Below are positions 33,960 to 45,566 of a stretch of 64,000 bases of DNA, in pieces. The stretch is taken from the NCBI GenBank assembly GCA_051294375.1, contig CM119265.1, forward strand, positions 22,774,591 through 22,838,590, read 5' to 3'. Every line of letters begins with the position of its first letter. Within the stretch, counting starts at the first letter, position 1. The notes beneath the pieces were generated by a model. That model saw only the letters and a program-made list of their open reading frames with translations, did not search any database and was not told the origin of the DNA. A program made the position numbers and the translations under genes. Source of the stretch: Paraspadella gotoi. Lineage: Eukaryota; Chaetognatha.

Positions 33960-36550
33960 TTTATCTGGTTAATTAATTTTTCCTTCAATTCCCTGGTCCT
34001 GCTCCAGTTCATTAAATTCCTATGAATTCGTAGCAACTGGTTACACGTGTTACTTTGAAATGGCTCCATTCTAAATTTGTAAGCTGCGCGACTCGTTTTT
34101 TTTTTTTCAAAATTTAATCAGCTTACCTTCCGAGTTTGAGAGAATTTTATTTCTAACAACGGATCGAGAGCGGGGAGGGTTTAATTAATATGCAGAAAAA
34201 CGAAGATTAAGAGAAGATTAGAATGAAAAATCATCACCCTGTTTTTTCTTACTTTTCATTTTCATTTTTTATTATTTTTCTTTCACCATCCGATCTGCGA
34301 ATTTGAGCCGCTATTTATCATCATTTTTTTAGGAAGTAACTTCCTTTTCCTTTATTTTGGTATAAATTTTTAAATCATCAACCTCAGAATGATCTATATA
34401 TATTTTTATCACGTTAAAAATCCTTTATGCAGACGTAGTGAATATGAGGGAATAATTAATTAAGTAATTTTTAATATCAGGTAAAAAAAACCGGAAAAGT
34501 TTCGGTTAGGTGATTTTATTCCTCAACTTTATTTTGGCCAAACCAAATAAAACACGATAAAAAAATATTTGACAATCTTTTTAAATTCGTCGCCTTTTGT
34601 TGAATTATTGACGACAACTTTTAATAATAGATAAGATTATAGGATTTTTTCGGCCTATTTCAGATCGAATAAAGCTTCAAACCTGGCCGGGCTCAACGGC
34701 TCAATGATACCATTTTGTGGTAATAAGCTACTAAGATTAAATTTTTTAAAAAAGTTGGTGAATAATAAACAAGGGAAGATTACGTTTCAGAGAGAAATAG
34801 AGAGCCGCGCCCATCCTGGAGAGGCTGCAAGATTTTCCCTCAGCGTAATTTATAATTTACACTATTTCAAGAGTGAGCAGCTTCGTTCAGAAAGAAAATC
34901 TTTTTAATTACTAAATTCCACCAAGTAGGTTCTATTATGATGTATATTTAATTTTACGAAAATATTCTTATAACGATTAACTGACTATATCTTCGAATTC
35001 GAAATGGAAATAAATTTTATCGTAACTCGTCGATCATGTTTTTTTTTTAAATTTCTTCCAATTATTTCGAAAAATCTATCAATTTAACTCGTTTTACTTG
35101 TCTTGATTTCTTGTAAAAAATTACGATTCCGTTACTAATAAGAAAAAAAGGTCATGATCCACCTTTAGTTTGCCTAAGCTTTTTAGATAATCCCTTTTCG
35201 TAATCTTCCAGTTTATAAACTACTAAAGTTCAGATCTCGAGTTTTTAGCTAAAAGAGACTCTGCTTATACTGCAGACGCTGGGACAACCGATGCAAAGGC
35301 TGCGAAGGTTCCTCCAATCCGGTCGCTATCGGTACGCGTGCAAGTGGTTTTATCTCGTTGTCGTCCACGTGCCGGTGCGTGTCGGCGTGGGTGCATTTGC
35401 GGCGATGAAGACGGCCCTCATTCCCCTTTGTCACCATTGACGCTGTGTGATTTTGTGTGTGTGTCTCTATCTCTAATTCGTTTTCCCAGCGCAACTTTTT
35501 TCGAAACGATTCGAGGACCTTTGTTTTCACTTTTACCATTTTTTTCCCTCTCATGTTTTTTTCTTTGTCAATGTCTTCGACATAGTTTTATTAGTCTTTA
35601 CTCTTTAGACAAATTCATTAACTGAGTCTTTGTCGCTGTCGCCATTTCCATCAACACTTACGTTGTTTTCATCATCGTCTCCCTTTTTTAACGTCTTCTT
35701 CGTCGTCGCCATCGTCGTTGCTTTCATCATCGTTATCATCTTCGTCGTCGCCATCGTCGTCGCCATCGTCGTCGCTCGAGATAAGAATTCAATCGCGTCG
35801 ATAAAAATCAGCGACGAAAATTAGAAAAGATAAACAGAAATGAAAATCCGAGAAAATTAATCGAAGGGAAAAGATAAAAGAAAAAGAAGGGCGGGGAAAA
35901 TGGAGAAAAAAGAGAATTTAGCTCAAGAAAAGAAAAGCAAAAGAAAATTAAAAAAAAAAATCATCAATCCTTAGTTGACTCTTTTGTGAAACGTCGTCGT
36001 CATCTTAATCAGTATCACTATAACACTACCTCAACCACGATAACGCAAATAGTAAATATGTTTGGAAAGATATATATTATATATATTATTATGAAAGTTG
36101 CCAATTTACTTGTTTCACTATCTTTATTTTTTATTATTACTTTTATATTTTACTATTATTTATAATTTTATTTATTTTTTCAAATATTTTTGTGTTAAAT
36201 CTTTAAATATAATATTATTTATCTGTTTGGGATGGGGACGTTAGTGTTGTCTTCGGGAAATAGAGTGTGCATAATAGAGTGTGCATCTATATAAAATAAA
36301 GTTAGATTACTTTCTGTTCCAGTTTTCTAATACATATCGTGCATCATTCCTGTTGGAAAATCACTACTCACTAATAAAAATTAGCCTTTTACTCGTTAAT
36401 GTTTAACTGAAGATATAAGGCCGTAGTAATTCCCTCAAACATTAACAATTGACAACACACGCAGAAATTTCACTGATTTTGCATTGCCTCTTCGATTTGA
36501 AAACTCATTTGAAATGCCCGCGAGTAAACTCCGTATTCGCAATTGAAAAT
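33960..36550. other. Gene-free stretch
   Basis: AT-rich. At 35630-35780 there are GTC/CATCGTC trinucleotide repeats. A GC-richer patch at 35260-35420 has open frames on both strands (including a Cys-rich + strand text CRRWDNRCKGCEG) that I could not assign. Confidence 0.45.
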
Positions 36551-36554
36551 ACAA

Positions 36555-36560
36555 TTTATT
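36555..36560 (-). terminator. Polyadenylation signal of VWA5A-like gene
   Basis: AATAAA on the minus strand only 16 bases past the stop codon, implying a very short 3' UTR. Confidence 0.5.
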
Positions 36561-36575
36561 TAGAATAAAAAAAAA

Positions 36576-38122
36576 TCATTCCAACACCTTCGTCGCCTGC
36601 TCCAACAGCTCCTCCACTCTCCCAACACCTTCCGCTCCACTACTCAACCACTCCAACGCTTTCTCCTCTATCATTCTCCACTCATCTCGTCTTTCCGACA
36701 TACGGTTCCGAAGCCACGCGATCGCCAGCGCCGTCGCGCGCTGGTCGGAGTCCGAACCGGCGTCGCAAAACTCGCGAGCGGCGTCGCTGGCGCCGACCGC
36801 TTCTTGCAGCTTCGACGACGCCGGCCATGACCCGTCGAAACGCTGGAGGGCTATAAAATCGAGAAGGGCGTCGCCGGTTTTGTCTTGGCTCCCGATTGAA
36901 GATTTCTTTTTCTTGCTTCCGCTTCGCACGCTCTTTTTCCTGCTCCTACGGCGACTTTTACAGTTTACGTTCGAATCTCCGCTAAAGCTCCTGTTTATCC
37001 CCCTGCTTCTACTCCTACTCCTGCTCCTACTTCTACTCATTCCTCGACTCCCACTCCGACTCCTGCTCCTTCCTCTGCTTCTCCTCATTCCTCGACTCCC
37101 ACTCCGACTCCTGCTCCTTCCTCTGCTCCTACTCCTACTGATCCCTCTACTCCTGCTTCTTCTTATGCTCCTCTTCATCTGCCGCGCGAATCCCGGCCTC
37201 TCGATCCTCCCTTCAACACTTTCGATCTCTCCGTCCACATTTCGATCTTTGGTCGAGGAATCGACGCCGACGAAGGACGTGAATCGAGACACGATGTTGG
37301 CCGAAATCGAGACGGCGACGATCTCGCGTTTCCGGCGTCGGCGGCGCTCTCGGCGGCGTTCTCGACGCTCCTTCGCTTCCGAGGATCTCCTGGACCAATC
37401 CTCCTCATCCTCCTCCTCCTCTTCCTCCTCCATGTCCAGTTCGAGGCTTTTGACGAGCGTCTTGGCGGCGAGGCGGTGGAGGGTCATGGAGTCGTCGGCG
37501 GCGGCGGCGGGAAAATCAACGACCAACTCGTGGCGAATCGTCTCCGCTCCAATCTTCCCCCTCAAGACCGCCAGGCCTTTGGCGTCCTCCCCCGCCGTCG
37601 TTGGTAAGTCGCCCGTCAACACGGAGTAACTGACGAGCCGTTCGCCGCAGTAGACGGGAGGCGGCGTCTCGGGAAGCTGTGATTGGAGAAAAAGCTTGGT
37701 TCACGTTATATCTAAATCCATTTTCTATGGGTAAGGCTATAGGTAAGTGAGACATCTCTTAAATCACCTGCGTGACGCAAGCGACGCCTGGCGGAAGTCG
37801 CGTCCACTCGATGGAGACGTCATCGACGATCGGTTGCATCGCCTGACGCAGCAACGAGAGAAGTTTGAGTCTGCAGGCGATTGCGCCCGGAAGTCGTGAC
37901 GAAGATGCTTTGCCACGCCCCGCGCGTGCCACGCCCTTTAGGGTGCCAAAGGTTGAGACTCACGGGATTTATTGAATTAAATGTAGAGTTTTTGAAGTTC
38001 TAAACGAAAATAATTTTAGCGAATAAAAACTGAATGTTTAAAGAATTTTTTAGACTTAAGTGTTTATAAAAAAATTAATAGTTCGTTATTTTCTTCTTTC
38101 TCTCTTTTCTTTCTTTTCTTTT

Positions 38123-38158
<36 letters not shown>

Positions 38159-38195
38159 TTCTTCTTTCTCTTCTTTCTTTCTTTCTTTTTTCTTT

Positions 38196-38286
<91 letters not shown>

Positions 38287-40532
38287 CTTTATCAATGACG
38301 TGGAGGCGCCATCGCCAATTCCGACGCCAAAGACTCGAGTGGTGGCCGCATGCGTCGCTACAAGTTCGATCACCTGAAATCGATGTGATTCATCGGGTGA
38401 TTTTCATCGAATCGAGTGATCGTTGAGGTGATTAATGAGATAAATATCTCTCTCTCTTTTCTCTCTCACCCGATTCGTGTCTTCGACTTCTCCGTCGGTG
38501 AGCAGGAACACCTGCCTCGGCCCCTTCGCCTCCGACCTCAACACTTCCTTCAGCGGCCGCAAGATCTCCGTCCCGCCCATGTCCGCCCTCATGCCCTCCC
38601 GCAGCCGCAGCGCCTCGTCGAGGGTCTCCGCGCAGTACGCTCGACTTCCGCTACGGAAAAGGAGCCGGAATCCGCGAACCAAGGAGACGACGTTGAAGCC
38701 GCAGGAGACGGGAGACTCTTGAGCAGCAGCAGCAGAGCATCTTTGGCTGCTGCCATTCGGGAACCAGACATGCTGCCTGAAAATAAGTTTTCGGGTCACG
38801 AGTTAATGCGGTCTTATTAGCATTGGCTAGTATTGGTAATAATTACCAATTAGTATGTGCCGGGGTTTTTCTCGTAATTTGAGAATAAAAAAAAAAAAAA
38901 AAAAAATCCCAAACAGTTTTAACGAATTAAAATTAGTTAAATTAAACAATAATTAGTCACCGTCACTCACCGGATCTGTCGATGAAAAACACAAACTCTG
39001 CCTCCTTCAACCGCGCCCCCTCCATCGACGCCAAATCCGGAAAGAATTCCAGCGCCGCCACGTGATTCCTCAAAAAGGCGCCGTTTCCGTGGCGCCCCGC
39101 CTCCAGTATCGCCGCCGGCGCCATCCCGCGGTCGTAGACGACGCGGACGCGAAGGTCGTGATCGAAGGCGTGGCCGGAGACGGTGACGGTCGGGCGCGGG
39201 ACGGTGGACGAGGAGGTGGAGGCGGTGGTGCCGATCTTTCGTGGAAGTGTGGGTTTAGGGAAAGTTAGTCGGTAAGGCAACAACGACGACGACGAAGACT
39301 CACCTCGACCTCGTCCCCGAAAGTCGAAACGGATTTGACAGGAAAGACGTCGTCGACGACGAGACGAAACCGGAAGTCGTAGGGCGCGGCCATTTTGGTT
39401 TCCATGACGACGTCGGACGACTCGGTGAGCGTGGTAGCGGGGAAGTCGGAGGGACAGTAGCTTGGTAAGGGGAAAAGAAAAATAGTAAGGAACCGTTAAC
39501 AACAATAACCAGAAACAGCAACTGGCATCAGGAGCAGCAGCAGCAGCAGCAATGCCGTCGCTCACCGCGGATTTAAAACTGTGGGCAGCGTGAAGGTGAC
39601 GGCGCCGTCTTCGTCGACGGGCAGATCGACGACGTAGGCGATGGTGAGTGTAGCCGCCGACGCCGGCGGAAGATTACCGACTCGACACCGGAACACGTCG
39701 CCGCTCGTCTCGGACTCTTCCGCCAGAAACGCCGTCTCTGAGGCGGCGACGGCGGCGTCATAGGTCTCCTTCGCCGAGATCTTTTCTTGAATCTCGGCCA
39801 CCGTCTCGACGCCGTCGACGAGGGCTTTGAAGGAATAGACGGCGCTGTTGGAGGGGGAGGAAGATGGCGCCGTTGTGAATAGTAAATATAAATAAGAGTA
39901 TAATGAAAAGAATAAAAAAAAGATTGAATGTTATTTCTGAAAAGCCCGGCAGAGGCATAACTACAGCAGTCGACTTGCCGAAATTTAACAAATGATCATC
40001 TTATCGAAATCATTTTTATGACAACTTGCTGTACACTATTAATAATATTTTTTTTTTGCATTACAGCAGCCTTTATTTGTTTTTCTTCCTTATACTACGT
40101 ATTATTACAAGAAGATAAATTCTCACATCTCTCTCAGCCCGATCACTCAGCCCGATCACGGATTTACCTGTCGTCGTCGAGCGGAAACGTGAAAATCGCT
40201 TCAAGCGATTTCCTTCCCTCATTTTCGTAGTGAAGTTCGCTGCGGACTTCGGCGTGCAATCCCTTCACGGTCACCCTGTAAAGCAATCGTGAAAAATGAT
40301 TGTTATCTTTAAGCATTTGTAAATCTCATAAAATATTTTCATTGTGAAAATTAACGATTACAGATCACTCCCTGAACCACAACAACAATATATTATATAT
40401 TATTCTATTATATTATATTATCAGTATCCATATCACGAGCAAACAACCGAAACATCAGAGTCCAACTTACTCGTTTTCGATTTTCTTAAGCGGAAAGAGT
40501 AAGTTTTTTGGGGATCGAAGTCCGTGAGACAT
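36576..40532 (-). CDS. VWA5A: VWA5A-like VIT and von Willebrand A domain protein
   Basis: Nine minus-strand exons: 40471-40532 (ATG at 40532), 40168-40275, 39566-39844, 39304-39460, 38971-39235, 38470-38776, 38287-38373, 37768-37935, 36576-37676; about 844 residues. The VIT domain is near complete (AIFTFPLDDDSAVYSF, VAEIQEK, DVFRCRVGNLPP, LPTVLNPRY). The VWA domain has a full MIDAS: FFIDRSGSMSGSR, GGTEI, LLTDGEVED. VFGVGIGDGAST and LRQAMQPIVDDVSIEWT continue the family pattern, and the C terminus has the FIALQRFDGSWP and DEWRMIEEKALEWL blocks. VWA5A (BCSC-1) is an intracellular protein of poorly known function. Two oddities: exon 38470-38776 is one base short for its phases (a frameshift near 38700-38725), and the last exon carries RS repeats not usual for the family. 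Confidence 0.9.
36980..37165 (-). repeat. RS-encoding internal tandem repeat
   Basis: Within the last VWA5A-like exon, imperfect repeats encode SRSRSRG units. A longer direct duplication (CCTCGACTCCCACTCCGACT and following bases) occurs near 37042 and 37091. Repeat slippage likely sets its length. Confidence 0.8.
38093..38285 (+). repeat. TTTC then CT microsatellite
   Basis: TTTC units pass into about 85 bases of CT, adjoining the donor of the exon at 38287. In an intron of the VWA5A-like gene. Confidence 0.95.
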
Positions 40533-41370
40533 TTTCGAAATCGTCGTGAAAATGACGAAAGAATGAGAATTAGATTGATCGTTACGTCCAATGGAAACTT
40601 AACCAGTAGATCGGTCGTTTAATCGTTCAATCATTTTTATCAGATCTCGTATGAAGTAATCAATTGATCATGGGAGTATTCGACTGTCACTGAGTCATAT
40701 CCAAAACAAAAAACCATCGCACGCTCTTCCCTCTTCCTCTCCGCTCGATTTTTTATCCTGTTTATCATGTTTGTTTTTCCTTAATATTTTTAAGTATAAT
40801 AAATGTTATTTTTATCGCTCCTCGAGCTGTTGACCTTTTGTCAATAAATTAGTGTAAATTTCCACTTGTTCTCTTATTTTTATCCAGCTTCTCGTCTTTC
40901 GCTCAATCCGAATTTAGGATGTGATATTTTGTTAAAGAGATCCTTTGTTGTTAGCGACCTCTTTCGAATACGACTTGCATTAAAAACATCAAAAGCCCAC
41001 ACAAAATTGAATAAAAATATAATAGATATAATTAAAGTGCTTAGTTATAACAGACGTGAGAATTAACAAATTTTTTTTCTTTTTTCTCGACTCTCATTCT
41101 TTTATCTCCGATTGCCCTCGAGCACAATACTTCCAATTCAACCACATTGTCTCTCTACCACACTATTCTTTGGCTTAACCACACTCCTCGTTTGCCAAGT
41201 TCCATTTGACGTTCGACGAAGCAACGGCCAAAGTTTTCTTGTTGATACTCGAGTCTTAAACGATCTCCAAGGGACAAGGAAGCCCGAACGATACAGAAGA
41301 TATTTCCTTTTCTCTTTCTTTATCTTTTTCTTGAGGTTTCTTTCTTTATTTCCTTTTTTCTTTTGTTATT

Positions 41371-41402
<32 letters not shown>

Positions 41403-41704
41403 ATCTTCTTTCTTTTCCTTCTTTCTTTCTCCATCATTGCATTTTGACGATCTAGGATTATGAATTAAATGAACATCTCACCTCTCTTCTCTCCTCTCCT
41501 CTCTCTCTCTCTCTCTCTCTCTTATCTCTCTCTTTTTCCTCTCTCTCTCTGTCTCTCTCTTCTGTCTCTCGTTTTAACATCTGTTGCTTTTTATCTCCTC
41601 TTGTGTATATATTGAAGTATTGAACATTGTCTCTGAGAACAGAACTCTTTGCGGCATTGACGTCTCACTCTTCTCTCTCATCTCGTCTCCTCATTCTCTC
41701 TTCG

Positions 41705-41748
<44 letters not shown>

Positions 41749-41890
41749 TTCTCTCCTTTCTTTCTCTCTCTCTCTTCTCTCTCTAAAATAGTTGAAATAG
41801 CCCAGAAGAGTTTTGAATTTAATATTATATTTTAAACAAAAATATATTAAAATAAGCATTAACTTTTTTGTTTTGTTTGTATTTATTTTC
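40533..41890. other. Gene-free stretch upstream of VWA5A-like gene
   Basis: Presumed promoter of the minus-strand gene, then CT/TTTC microsatellites (41369-41402, 41497-41571, 41706-41783). A 60-codon open frame at 41112-41300 is unrecognised. Confidence 0.4.
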
Positions 41891-41895
41891 AAAAG

Positions 41896-41945
41896 AAAAC
41901 GTTCATGATTCGGCTAATAAGTTAGCCTATATCGCCAACGAGAAG
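41896..41945 (+). CDS. Orphan exon candidate
   Basis: Fifty bases between acceptor TTTTCAAAAG and a strong donor AAG/GTAAGT, open in one frame as NVHDSANKLAYIANEK. The helix-like text and consensus donor suggest a real internal exon of a + strand gene with long introns. No family identified. Confidence 0.25.
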
Positions 41946-41949
41946 GTAA

Positions 41950-43570
41950 GTCCGAAATAATATAAAACTTAGGAAACATCCGATTCTCAATATTGATTTA
42001 TTGACATTTCGTGGTATTGCGATCTTTATCGTAATCGATTATGTATTCTCGAATCTGAATTTGAAATTTCGATCTGAGGAAATGAGTCAAGACAAGAGCG
42101 TCGCTCGAAGTCCACGTTGTTGTTGTTGCTCCTTGTTTTTGTTTTTATTTATTGTCGTTGACTCGCCTCTTTCGCTATTTCTCACGTTAACAGACTCACC
42201 CTTTTCCGACCTACTGAGATCACCAGGAGTTTAAGGCGACATTTCTCGCCCCATGTTTTTTTTTCTACGAATTTTTCCGACCCTAAGATCGAGATTAGGT
42301 TTTTAAGTCGATCATCTATTAATATTATACGTGGCCTTTCGCTTTTACTTTCGATTTAACTTCTCCCAGTCATTTAAAAAAGAAGACTGAATTCTAATTG
42401 ATTCATTTAAAAAGAAAACTGAGAATGTGAGATAAAGATTCAGGCAGTTCTCGTCGTCGTCGTCGTCAAGACGATAAAAGAAAAAAGGAGAGAGAGAAGC
42501 AAAATGCTTTTTATAGCAATGTTATTAGGGAAAGTTTTATAGTGAACAAAAAGAAAAAAGGATGAGGGTAAAAGAGCAGATGTTAGTGAAAGAGAGTTAC
42601 AGGAAAAATTAAAAAAGATTAAAAGTCAAGAAACTTCATTCGTTAAAACAATAAAAAGTCAACAAGATTGTCGTCGGATCATGAGGGAGACGTGTTGGTT
42701 TCCCTTCAATAAAATAGACCCTTAAACCGCGATTCCATTTACATAGAAACAACCGGAAATAATTTATCAAAGAGTAAAGGGGGAACAAAGAAAGCGGAAG
42801 GGGATACTTAAAACGGCAAAAAACTTGAAAATATTGTAAAAAAGTTGACAAAAAAAGCGAAGGTCACTACAATTCTACTGAATACGTGTTGGAATTGAAG
42901 ATGGAGAAAATGCTAAATAATTTTATAAAGAAGTGAAGGTCAAGGACGAATATGTTAAAATAATTAAGAAAGGAAATGGGAGAGATATTAAGGCTAGCCG
43001 CTTAAAAAGGCCCGACCGATGAATCGCGATGAAGGCTAAATTGTACAAAAACTAGATGATAAAGATTTTGGCGATTGACAAACCGGATGGAGAATGGCGA
43101 GCTAACACAAGAGGCGGCAAGTCGTCGAGATTATCATCGTTTCCGAGTAGTGGAAGAAACGGAAGAAAAAGAAGGAAAAAGACCTGAAAGTCAGAGTATA
43201 GAAAGAGTGTTTTGTAAAGTTAGAAAGATTACGATTGGATACTAATTCATGTTTAATGCATTCCATGTTATGTGTTTCGTGTGTGTTTCGAACTAATATT
43301 ACAGATTTAGTTTTTATAATTGCTTATTTTATATTTAGATATTTTGTCATTTTGTTTAGTTGTATCGAGATACATGGTATTTTTAAACTATTTGATTAAA
43401 TGATGAGGTCATTCAGAATTACTTGGTCTATTTGTTTACTTTATTACATATGTGTATTGGATATATGATTTTAAATAATTAAACTATTGTGAACGGAACT
43501 AAATAAATGTCGTTGAAACCTAGGTTGAAAGTAGTTGTTATAGAAAAGTTTGTTGAATGAAAAACAAATA
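41950..43570. other. Gene-free stretch
   Basis: AT-rich with short GTC repeats near 42455-42468. Nothing supportable. Confidence 0.4.
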
Positions 43571-43734
43571 TTTCTTCATTCCTCTTTTGCTTTCACAAAG
43601 GCCTCATTCATAATAGATGAAGTTGGTCCGGCTCCTAATTTAGTAGTAGAATAAAACAGAATAAACAATGTGAATTGACATCTATTTGTGGCAAGTTTGG
43701 CGCAAGGTTTTGAAAAACGCAGTTGAGGAAAGTG

Positions 43735-44035
43735 ACCTAAATCGAAAGTGACGCCGGAAACCAAAGGTGACCGCGAATCGAAGTGAGCCCCAAAACCGGA
43801 AGGTGGCGTAACCGGAAGTGAAGCCGGAACCGGAAGTGACTCGAACCGGGAAGTGACCGGAACCGGGAGTGCCGGAACCGGAAGTGACAATCTAAATAAA
43901 TAGATTGATGACGTCATCATAAAAGATTTGGAATGTTGATGACGTCCATCGGATATTAAATCCTTATAAATAGATTGATGACGTCATCAGATTGGAATGT
44001 TGATGACGTCATCAGCCTAAACCGGAAGTTGGCTC
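43735..44035. promoter_or_regulatory. Cluster of CCGGAAGT motifs and CRE palindromes
   Basis: From 43738 to 43887 the sequence is built of variant CCGGAAGTGA units (ETS-like motif). It then passes into two copies of a block containing TTGATGACGTCATCA (43905, 43975), each followed by ATTTGGAATG- or ATTGGAATG-type text and a second TGATGACGTC (43937 variant, 44001). Three perfect TGACGTCA palindromes and one interrupted variant lie within 110 bases. It may be a regulatory array or a tandem satellite that happens to contain these motifs. Confidence 0.5.
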
Positions 44036-44064
44036 CGCAAAGTTAACCTTATTCTATCTCTATC

Positions 44065-44640
44065 ATCATCATCTCATCATCATCATCATCTTCATGATCA
44101 TCATCATAGTCATCATAGTCATCATTATCATCATGATCAACATATACATCATCACAGCATAGTCATCATATATCATCATATCGCATCATACATTCATCAT
44201 TGTCAACTCATATACATCACAGCTCTATTCATCATGTCAAATCATTCTACAGTCATCATTCATCAATCACTCATCATCATCATACGTCATCATTATCCAT
44301 ATCAGACATCGATCATCATCATCACATCATCATTTCATCATCATCATCATCATCTCTTCATCATCCATTATCATCATGTTCATCATCATCATCATCAATA
44401 TTCACCATCAATCATCATCATCTCATCATTATTCATCAATGATAACATCATCACCTCATCATCATATCATCATGCATCATCATAATCATGCATCATGCAT
44501 CATCAATCATCATCACAGTCATCATCATCATCATGATCAACAACCATCATCATCATCATCATCATGCATCANNNNNNNNNNNNNNNNNNNNNNNNNCATC
44601 ACAGTCATCATTATCATCATGATCAACATCATCATCGGAT
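44065..44640 (+). repeat. ATC/CATCAT microsatellite with gap
   Basis: About 570 bases of imperfect ATC repeats interrupted by 25 N at 44572-44596. His/Ile/Ser-run open frames here are artefacts. Confidence 0.95.
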
Positions 44641-44649
44641 TTTTTAGTA

Positions 44650-45531
44650 ACAAAAGTTTCCATCGATTTTTGATCCGATGATTTGAAAGACATTCCTCCT
44701 TTTGTCCTTTCAGTTTCATCGTTTGTCTTCGTCGTCGTCGTCGTCGTCGTCCATTTCGATATCTTTGTTATTCTCATCATCATTTCCATAAACTGAGTCG
44801 TCGTCGTCGTCGTCTTCGTCATTGTTCAAAGAATCAAGGTTTCGTTGACCGAGAAAAACTCACTAACTTTTTTTGAAAATTTGACTCAATTCTTTCTTTC
44901 TATATCGTCTTTCTTTCTTTCTCTCTTTGTTTTTTTTCCCCTTTTCCCCTCTTTCTTTCTTCCTTTCTCCTCTCTTTCTTTCTCTCCCTCCTTCCCTCAC
45001 TCCTCTCTAGTCTCATTAACTAAAACGGGTTACATCTTAACACGTTTTATCATAATTAACTCATTTCAAAATGAATGTCTCCTCGCAGCTGAAAGGCTTT
45101 TAAAAAATAAATATTCTTTAAATATGACGGGCCTAATTAAGGACGTGAAGCACTCTGTCTCTTAACAATAGGACTAAGTTTTATTTTGCCATTTGCAACA
45201 AAAAACTTTTGATACTCGTTCTTTCATCCAAATCGAATGAACATTGATGCGATCTCAGTTTTAGTTTTTTTAAGTTACATCAGTTTTCGAACTACCATAC
45301 GTATTACGCAACAAAAAAAAATTCTTATCGAAGTATCAAAATTCCATATTTCTTCTCTCTTATAAGTTTGAAGCCGTTTTCACTCACCATGTCCTCTTTC
45401 ATTCACCATGCCTTCCCTCGCCCTTCCCATGTCTTAATCTCCCCTCGCATGTCACCAGTGACGCTGCGCCTCACAAGATTACGATTCGCGTCAATCTATC
45501 CGCTTTTGCTCAGCATTTACCCGGGGCCCGG

Positions 45532-45566
<35 letters not shown>

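Noticed and set aside
36880-37629. Leu-rich + strand open frame opposite the RS repeat
   Set aside because: Antisense shadow of the VWA5A-like last exon, whose reading is confirmed by family motifs and splice phases.
44200-44485. His/Ser/Ile-run open frames
   Set aside because: Read from the ATC repeat in several frames at once.
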